Assembly (NCBI GenBank): GCA_028289965.1
Contig: JAQGKS010000052.1
Span: 1-64,000 of the forward strand
Reading direction: 5' to 3'
Source: Sphingomonas bacterium
GTDB taxonomy: Bacteria; Pseudomonadota; Alphaproteobacteria; Sphingomonadales; Sphingomonadaceae
Length of the DNA: 64,000 bases
Shown here: piece after piece, positions 59,354 through 64,000 of the stretch
How positions within the stretch are numbered: the stretch's first letter is position 1
Layout of the letters: each line of letters opens with the position of its first letter
Position numbers and translations under genes: made by a program
The notes under the pieces: model-generated
Told to the model about the DNA's origin: nothing
What the model saw: the letters and a program-made list of their open reading frames with translations, nothing else
The model's database searches: none

Positions 59354-60358
59354 TCAATTGGCCGGTGCGATGCGGAAGATCCGCTCTGCGTTGCGGTGAT
59401 AGATGGCCGCCTTTTCCGCGGCGGAGATTTCGATCGCGTCCATCTCAGCGACCGACTTGGCGCTGTCGACGAACGGATAGTCGATCGCGAACATGATCTT
59501 TTCGACGCCGACCGCGTCGATCGCGAATCGCACTGCCGGGGCCCAGTTCATTCCGCTGGTGGTGATCGCAAAATTGCGCCGGATATAGTCGCTCGGCGCC
59601 ATCTGCAGCTGCGGGCGCTTGCCTTCGGGCGCCTTGAAATTGGCGTGCATGCCGTCGAGTCGCGGCAGCCAGTAATGCAGCCCCTCGCCGCCATGCCCCA
59701 GCACCACCGTCAGCTTCGGGAACCTGTCGAACAATCCGCCGACGATCAGCCGCAGCGCATGCAGCGCGGTTTCGGCCTGGAAACCGAAGATCGCATGTTC
59801 GAGCGTATAGGCGCTGTACGGCGCGATCATCTGCGGCGATGGCGCGCGCGGATGGATGTAGAGCGGCGCGCCGGTCGCCTCGCAGGCCTCCAGGATCGGC
59901 CAATATTCGGGCTGATCGAGATAATCGCCATTGGTGTGCGAATTGACGATCACGCCATTATATCCGAGCCGCGTCATCGCGCGCTCGATTTCCTTCGCAG
60001 CGCGCGCAGGATCCTGCGGCGCGAAGCTGGCGAGCCCGGCGTAGCGCGTGGGGTGCTTGGCGATGGCATCCGCCAGCACGTCGTTGGCGAGCGTGGCAAG
60101 CGCGGTGCCCTCGTCCGCCCCGAACATCTGCACGCCGGTCGAGGCGAGCGAAATGAGCTGCACGTCGACGCCGGTCTCGTCCATAATCTGGAGACGCTCG
60201 TCGCCCAGGTCGAGCAGCCGGCGCTGCAGCGGGCTGCCGTCCGCCGCCTTCGACCAGAAAAACAGGTCCGGATCGTACGCCTCGCTGGCGGCGCGATCGA
60301 GCATCGGCCCAAGCACCTCGGGAATGACGAACGCTTCTTCGGTTGCGATCCGGCGCAT
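59354..60358 (-). CDS. LigW/gamma-resorcylate-decarboxylase-like amidohydrolase
   Basis: ATG 60358 sits in a TGATG overlap with the upstream gene. The 334-residue protein has RIATEEAFVIPEV, SLASTGVQMFGADEGTALAT, NGVIVNSHTNGDYLDQPEY, APLYIHPRAP, VLGHGGEGLHYWLPRLDGMH and FAIDYPFVDSAKSV. These match the nonoxidative decarboxylases LigW (5-carboxyvanillate) and gamma-resorcylate decarboxylase in order, including the metal-site Glu (EEAF), His and Asp. It should remove a carboxyl group ortho to a phenolic OH without oxygen. Its natural substrate may be a carboxylated guaiacyl ring. Confidence 0.85.
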   Translation of the reverse strand: MRRIATEEAFVIPEVLGPMLDRAASEAYDPDLFFWSKAADGSPLQRRLLDLGDERLQIMDETGVDVQLISLASTGVQMFGADEGTALATLANDVLADAIAKHPTRYAGLASFAPQDPARAAKEIERAMTRLGYNGVIVNSHTNGDYLDQPEYWPILEACEATGAPLYIHPRAPSPQMIAPYSAYTLEHAIFGFQAETALHALRLIVGGLFDRFPKLTVVLGHGGEGLHYWLPRLDGMHANFKAPEGKRPQLQMAPSDYIRRNFAITTSGMNWAPAVRFAIDAVGVEKIMFAIDYPFVDSAKSVAEMDAIEISAAEKAAIYHRNAERIFRIAPAN

Positions 60359-61212
60359 CAGTTCCACCCCTTGCCATATACCCGGGCGGCGGTGCCGTGG
60401 AGGATCTGCTCACGCGCGGCCGCGTCGAACCCTTCGACCGCGGCATTGCCGAGCGCGACCATATGCGCATAGCTGCCGGCCGACTGGGTGATGTCCGATC
60501 CCCACATCATCCGCGCCGGCCCGAACAATTGCGCCACGCGTTTGACCACCGGGCGAAAGTCGATTCCTGCGGCCTCGAGCCGGCCGAGCGGGATCGTCGT
60601 GAACTTGATCGTCGCCCCGTCGAACGCCGCGACCTGCTCCAGCAGCTCGTCGACGCCGTGGTCGGGCGCGCCGGCATCGCTCTTGATCGCGGCGAAATGG
60701 TCGATCACCACCGTCAATTTGGGAACCTCTGCCAGAATCGCGGCCAACCGCGTCAGCCCTTCGCGCCGGTTCCACGGGAAGAAGTGGACGGCGACCGGCG
60801 CATCGAGCTCCGCCGCCTTGGCCCAGGCCTGGCGCGCGAGCGGCGAATCGAGCCAGGAGATGTCCATCCCCTTGATCAATTCCATCATCCGGATGCCGGC
60901 GGCGCCGCGCTCCTCCACCCAATAGCGCACCTTGTCGGCGCAATCGGGCGCGGTCGCATCGATCGAGGCGACCGCGGCCAGCCGACCCGGGAAGCGCGCG
61001 GCGCTGTCACACACGTACGAACTGTCGAAGCCGTAGATCGAGCCGCGCTGGACCAGCACCGCCTTGTCGACGCCGGTCGCGTCCATCTCGGCGATCAGGC
61101 GCTCGAGCGTCATCGGATCGTCGAGGTCGCCCGGGTTGAGCGTGCCGCTGGGCGGTGCGGGCGGATATTTGACGGTGTCGGCGGTGACGAGATGGGCGTG
61201 GGTGTCGATCAA
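60358..61212 (-). CDS. LigI-like amidohydrolase
   Basis: The 284-residue protein has the intact N-terminal MIDTHAHLV (HxH), VLVQRGSIYGFDSSYV, GIRMMELIKGM, HFFPWNR, VVIDHFAAI and MMWGSDI. It is the full-motif relative of the 50.6-kb gene. The family includes 2-pyrone-4,6-dicarboxylate hydrolase (LigI) and other lactonases. It is coupled to the LigW-like decarboxylase by a 1-nt overlap. A rho-independent terminator separates it from the beta-propeller gene upstream. Confidence 0.87.
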   Translation of the reverse strand: MIDTHAHLVTADTVKYPPAPPSGTLNPGDLDDPMTLERLIAEMDATGVDKAVLVQRGSIYGFDSSYVCDSAARFPGRLAAVASIDATAPDCADKVRYWVEERGAAGIRMMELIKGMDISWLDSPLARQAWAKAAELDAPVAVHFFPWNRREGLTRLAAILAEVPKLTVVIDHFAAIKSDAGAPDHGVDELLEQVAAFDGATIKFTTIPLGRLEAAGIDFRPVVKRVAQLFGPARMMWGSDITQSAGSYAHMVALGNAAVEGFDAAAREQILHGTAARVYGKGWN

Positions 61213-61226
61213 CTTGGGCCCCCATA

Positions 61227-61269
61227 GAAAAAGGATGGGGCGACGCGCGCCTTCAGCGGGCGCCGCCCC
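61227..61269 (-). terminator. Rho-independent terminator after the beta-propeller gene
   Basis: On the minus strand GGGGCGGCGCCCGC pairs with the GCGCGCGTCGCCCC side to form a GC-rich hairpin that is followed by ATCCTTTTT (61228-61236). It ends transcription from the 61.3-62.5 kb gene before the amidohydrolase pair, so that pair needs read-through or its own promoter. Confidence 0.8.
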
Positions 61270-61291
61270 AAGCGGTCACCTGTTTATGATT

Positions 61292-62473
61292 TCAGGCGAA
61301 CGCGTTCATTGCGCGCAGCTTGTCCTCATATGCCTGGCGCTCTTCGGCCGGCAGGAAGTGCCGGAAGTGCGGCCCCTTCGACATTGGCGGCACCGTATCG
61401 GAGATGAGCTGCCAGCTCGCCGCCTCGTCGCTGCTGGCATAGAGTTCGCCGCACGCCGAGCCGGTGAACAGCTCGACGCCGGCCTCTTCGGAGAAGTGCA
61501 TCGCGGCAACTTCGAGATTGCCCTTCACCGGCTGGCGGATGCCCTCCATCCGCTTCTCCCACGTCTTGCCGTGGTCGGTGCTCTGCGTGAACAAGGGGTA
61601 TGCGGTGCCTTCCGCGCCCCAGTTCGGGTTAGGGTTCATCCCCGCGCCGACCATGTACAATATGTCCTTGCGCGGGTGGATGAAGAAGCCGTCCGGATAG
61701 GCCAGCGGGTGCGTGGTGTCGGTGAGGCGCTCCCAGCTCTCGCCCTCGTCCGACGAATGGTAGAGGCCGATGCCGGTGGTGAAGAAGATCTCGCGCGGAT
61801 CGTCCCGGTAGAAGATCACGCGGTGCTGGTCGCGGCGGAACTTGTCGTCCTCGCGCTCCATGCCGTGAAGCGATTCCCAGCTGTTGCCGCCGTCCTTGCT
61901 GCGAAGCAGATCGCCCTGCTCGACGCACAGGTAAAGCGTGTCGGGCCGCGACGGCGGCGAGGCAATATGCTTGATGTGCGGTTCGGAGCGCGGGAAGAAC
62001 CAATGCTCCCGACCTTCGACCGCGAGGCAGCTCGGAAACGCGGTCCAGCTGCGGCCGAGATCATAGCTGCGGTAGAACATCACCGGCTCGGTGCCGACGT
62101 TCAGAATGGTCCGGTCGCCGTCATGCTGCACCAGCAGCGTATAGACATGGCCCGACTGGAGCCCTTCGTTGCGCGGCTCCCACGTCGCACCGGCGTCCTC
62201 GCTCACCAATATGCCACCTTCGAAGTGAAGGCCGGCGAACAGCAGCCGGGTCTTTTCGTCATAGACCAAGGCGCTGACATGCTGCCCGGGCAGGACGAGG
62301 TCCGGCTGGCGCTCCCACGCCGCCCCGGCGCCGGAGCGGCGGAAATCGACCACGCCCTCGGCGGTCGCGACCAGCATCCGCCGGGCTGCTTTGCCCGCAG
62401 CGGAATGGGTCTTCCCGTTCGCTGAGATGCAAATGATCGTCTCGTCGGCGGCCTGAGCCATAACACACTCCAC
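61292..62473 (-). CDS. BNR/Asp-box beta-propeller protein (sortilin/VPS10-like)
   Basis: The 393-residue protein (an ATG at 62461 would shorten it by four) has five Asp-box motifs: SEDAGATW, SKDGGNSW, SSDEGESW, STDHGKTW and the degenerate SSDEAASW. They are spaced as in six- or seven-bladed BNR propellers. Sialidase catalytic residues are not evident and there is no signal peptide, so it is probably a cytoplasmic binding or scaffolding propeller rather than a glycosidase. It lies among amidohydrolases, has its own operator upstream and a strong terminator after it. Confidence 0.82.
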   Translation of the reverse strand: MECVMAQAADETIICISANGKTHSAAGKAARRMLVATAEGVVDFRRSGAGAAWERQPDLVLPGQHVSALVYDEKTRLLFAGLHFEGGILVSEDAGATWEPRNEGLQSGHVYTLLVQHDGDRTILNVGTEPVMFYRSYDLGRSWTAFPSCLAVEGREHWFFPRSEPHIKHIASPPSRPDTLYLCVEQGDLLRSKDGGNSWESLHGMEREDDKFRRDQHRVIFYRDDPREIFFTTGIGLYHSSDEGESWERLTDTTHPLAYPDGFFIHPRKDILYMVGAGMNPNPNWGAEGTAYPLFTQSTDHGKTWEKRMEGIRQPVKGNLEVAAMHFSEEAGVELFTGSACGELYASSDEAASWQLISDTVPPMSKGPHFRHFLPAEERQAYEDKLRAMNAFA

Positions 62474-62485
62474 TTAAGAACGATT

Positions 62486-62509
62486 CTGCCTAACAATATT
62501 GTATAACGA
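62486..62509. promoter_or_regulatory. Tandem operator before the beta-propeller gene
   Basis: TTGTATAACGA (62499-62509) is a perfect TNGT-N3-ACNA match, and CTGCCTAACAA (62486-62496) a half match 13 bp nearer the gene. The perfect copy abuts the stop codon of the amidohydrolase gene at 62510. Confidence 0.7.
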
Positions 62510-63337
62510 TCACCGCGATTTTGCAAGCGAGTCTGCCCGGTCCGGGAAGAACAGCCGTTCCGCATTGCCACCGAAAATGAGGTCGATCTCGGCCTGGGGA
62601 CGGTCCGCGAACAGCGCGCGGGTCCAGTTGAGCGCGTTGGCATAGCCCTCGCGCGAGCCGACCACGGGAAAGTCGCTGCCCCACATCAGCCGCTCCGGTC
62701 CGAACGCTTCGAGCGCCTCGATCAGGATCGCGCCGCCCGCCGGATCGATCACCGGCCCCATTGCCGGCAGCGGCTTGCCGATCTGGCGCGGCGCGATCTG
62801 GCCCAGCGTCGGCATCTTGAGCGAGACGTTGGGGAGCCGCGCGAGCGCCTTGATCGCCGCCCATGTCTGCGGCTCCCGATCGCAATCGGGGCGCGTCCAG
62901 CCACCGAGCTGCTCGAGCACGAAGGGCATGTCGGCGAAGTCCGCGGCGAGGTTTGCGAACGCCTCGGTGACGAAGTTCGCCGCCGCCCCGCCGCAGCTGA
63001 TCGCCAGCCCGGAGTGGGCCGCCGCCCGCCAGACCGCCAGCGGATCGTCGCCGGGGCTGCGCGCCTCGGGGCGGATCCGCAGCCCGACCATTCCGCGCCC
63101 GGCGCCGGCCCGCACCTCCGAGGCGGCGGCCGCAGAGGCGACGTTGACCGACCCGACGCTCGCGAAGCGGCCCGGAAAGCGGGCGACGCACGCCTCCTGA
63201 TAGCCATTGTCGAACTGGCCGAGGATCTGGGTCAGCACGCCCTTGTCGACGCGATTCGCATCCATCTGAAACAGCAAGGGCTCGACCGGCTCGAACCACA
63301 AAGGGGACGCGTGGCAATGCGCATCGACGATCGTCAT
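62510..63337 (-). CDS. Amidohydrolase (amidohydrolase-2 / LigI-like family)
   Basis: ATG 63337 follows GGGAGAG. The 275-residue protein has MTIVDAHCHASP (HxH), GQFDNGYQEACVARFPGRFA, GMVGLRIRPEA, VLEQLGGWTRPD and LMWGSDFPVVGSREGY, with the Asp of WGSD. It is the most diverged of the island's amidohydrolases; its DH motif is replaced by EQLGG. Likely hydrolysis of a lactone or removal of an acyl/carboxyl group; the substrate is not evident. It diverges from the alpha/beta hydrolase at the right edge, with an operator between. Confidence 0.83.
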   Translation of the reverse strand: MTIVDAHCHASPLWFEPVEPLLFQMDANRVDKGVLTQILGQFDNGYQEACVARFPGRFASVGSVNVASAAAASEVRAGAGRGMVGLRIRPEARSPGDDPLAVWRAAAHSGLAISCGGAAANFVTEAFANLAADFADMPFVLEQLGGWTRPDCDREPQTWAAIKALARLPNVSLKMPTLGQIAPRQIGKPLPAMGPVIDPAGGAILIEALEAFGPERLMWGSDFPVVGSREGYANALNWTRALFADRPQAEIDLIFGGNAERLFFPDRADSLAKSR

Positions 63338-63402
63338 CAAACTCTCCCTGCCGCGACCAAGGACCAGCGCTTGCCCAACAGCCCACCCGTGTTTATGCAC
63401 TA

Positions 63403-63413
63403 TTGTTAGACGA
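63403..63413. promoter_or_regulatory. Perfect operator between amidohydrolase and alpha/beta hydrolase
   Basis: TTGTTAGACGA matches TNGT-N3-ACNA exactly and ends 7 bp before the GTG of the alpha/beta hydrolase. Confidence 0.7.
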
Positions 63414-63420
63414 TCTTGGA

Positions 63421-64000
63421 GTGTCAGGTCCAGTGGCTCAGCCGAAACAGCATCTCGTTCTCGTTCCCGGTTCGCTTTGCGACGAACGCGTCTGGCAGCG
63501 GCAGGTGCACGACCTCGCCGATTTGGCCGAGATCAGCATCCCGCACCTTCACGGCCATGACTCGCTCGGGAGGATGGCGCAGGCGGTGCTCGACGCCGCC
63601 CCGGAGCGCTTCGCGCTCGCCGGTTTCTCGATGGGCGGCCGCGTGGCGCTCGAGATGCTGCGCTTGGCGCCGGAACGGATCACCCGGCTCGCGCTGATCG
63701 ACGCGAGCGTCCACCCGGTCGCTCCCGGCGAGGCCGAGCGCCGCCAGCCGCAGATCGACATGGCGCGCGACCAGGGCCTGGCCGCGCTCGCACGCTGGTG
63801 GAACCCGAAGATCGCCCATTCCGCGCATCATGCGGACCCCGGCTACATGGACCTGCTGGAGGCGATGGCCTGCACCTTCACGCCGGAGGACTATTCGAAC
63901 GAGGTCCGCGCCTTGATCGAGCGGCCCGATCCGCGCGACCTGCTCGGCCAGATCGGTGTGCCGGTGCTCGTCCTCGCCGGCGTCGCCGATCCGCTGAGCA
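63421..64000 (+). CDS. Alpha/beta-fold hydrolase, truncated by the window edge
   Basis: A GTG at 63421 (or 63433) opens a frame that runs past the window end. The 193 residues present begin SGPVAQPKQHLVLVPGSLCD and have oxyanion-loop LVPGSLCDERVW, HLHGHDSLGRMAQAVLDAA and the nucleophile elbow AGFSMGGRV (Ser). The segment VPVLVLAGVADPLS before the edge should contain the catalytic Asp; the His lies outside. It resembles MhpC- and proline-iminopeptidase-like hydrolases. In this setting it could hydrolyse a ring-fission product or an ester. Confidence 0.85.
   Translation, partial: MSGPVAQPKQHLVLVPGSLCDERVWQRQVHDLADLAEISIPHLHGHDSLGRMAQAVLDAAPERFALAGFSMGGRVALEMLRLAPERITRLALIDASVHPVAPGEAERRQPQIDMARDQGLAALARWWNPKIAHSAHHADPGYMDLLEAMACTFTPEDYSNEVRALIERPDPRDLLGQIGVPVLVLAGVADPLS

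Noticed and set aside
1-64000. CRISPR arrays, tRNA or rRNA genes, prophage or conjugation genes
   Set aside because: None was seen: no regularly spaced repeats, no tRNA-like cloverleaf or CCA ends recognised, and no phage or transfer genes.

Overview
The window is high-GC DNA (mostly above 60% G+C by eye) whose gene content points to a sphingomonad-type alphaproteobacterium: a TonB-dependent receptor beside catabolic genes, vanillate-demethylase-type Rieske oxygenases, LigJ/RraA/LigW/LigI-like enzymes, many SDRs, MFS aromatic-acid carriers and GntR/FCD regulators. No rRNA, tRNA, CRISPR or phage genes were recognised. Species cannot be assigned from the sequence alone.

Layout. 1-8 kb: an M61 peptidase, a GH1-RmlD fusion, a broken PAS/DUF6894 gene, a Crp/Fnr regulator and small remnants. 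About 7.7-12.8 kb is a gene graveyard: fragments of a beta-propeller protein, a P450, a 4,5-dihydroxyphthalate-decarboxylase-like protein, a carotenoid/lignostilbene oxygenase, two MFS carriers, an aldehyde dehydrogenase, an SDR, a decayed IS5-family element and an IS21 istA remnant. 12.8-18.6 kb: two SnoaL-like genes, two SDRs, a TetR regulator, an NmrA-like oxidoreductase, an Old Yellow Enzyme and a truncated SDR. 18.8-25.7 kb: a pentapeptide-repeat protein, an AAHS carrier, a 2-oxoglutarate/Fe(II) oxygenase, a methyltransferase-like protein and an aldo/keto reductase.

25.7-64 kb is a dense and apparently intact catabolic island. It holds a TonB receptor, two DoxX-like membrane proteins, two Rieske oxygenases, a PQQ alcohol dehydrogenase facing an MFS-cytochrome c-SUMF1-like operon, SDR/ALDH/GMC oxidoreductases, a MetE-like zinc protein, 3-hydroxyisobutyrate-dehydrogenase-like enzymes, a metallo-beta-lactamase-fold hydrolase, a LigJ-like hydratase coupled to two RraA/aldolase-like genes, and further amidohydrolases including LigW-like and LigI-like ones. 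It also holds an ADH/methyltransferase-like/zinc-ribbon operon, a BNR beta-propeller and a truncated alpha/beta hydrolase at the right edge. The contents suggest uptake and side-chain oxidation of a methoxylated or carboxylated aromatic, lignin-like compound, then feeding of 4-oxalomesaconate-type intermediates to central metabolism. No ring-cleavage dioxygenase and no Rieske reductase partner lie in the window, so the substrate is inference.

The most striking observation is an 11-bp palindrome of form TNGT-N3-ACNA, usually paired with a second copy 13 bp away. It lies in nearly every divergent promoter from 25.7 to 63.4 kb, and related versions precede the two MFS paralogues at 12.4 and 20.0 kb. 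This looks like the operator of one of the two GntR/FCD regulators encoded in the island and would tie the whole island into one regulon.
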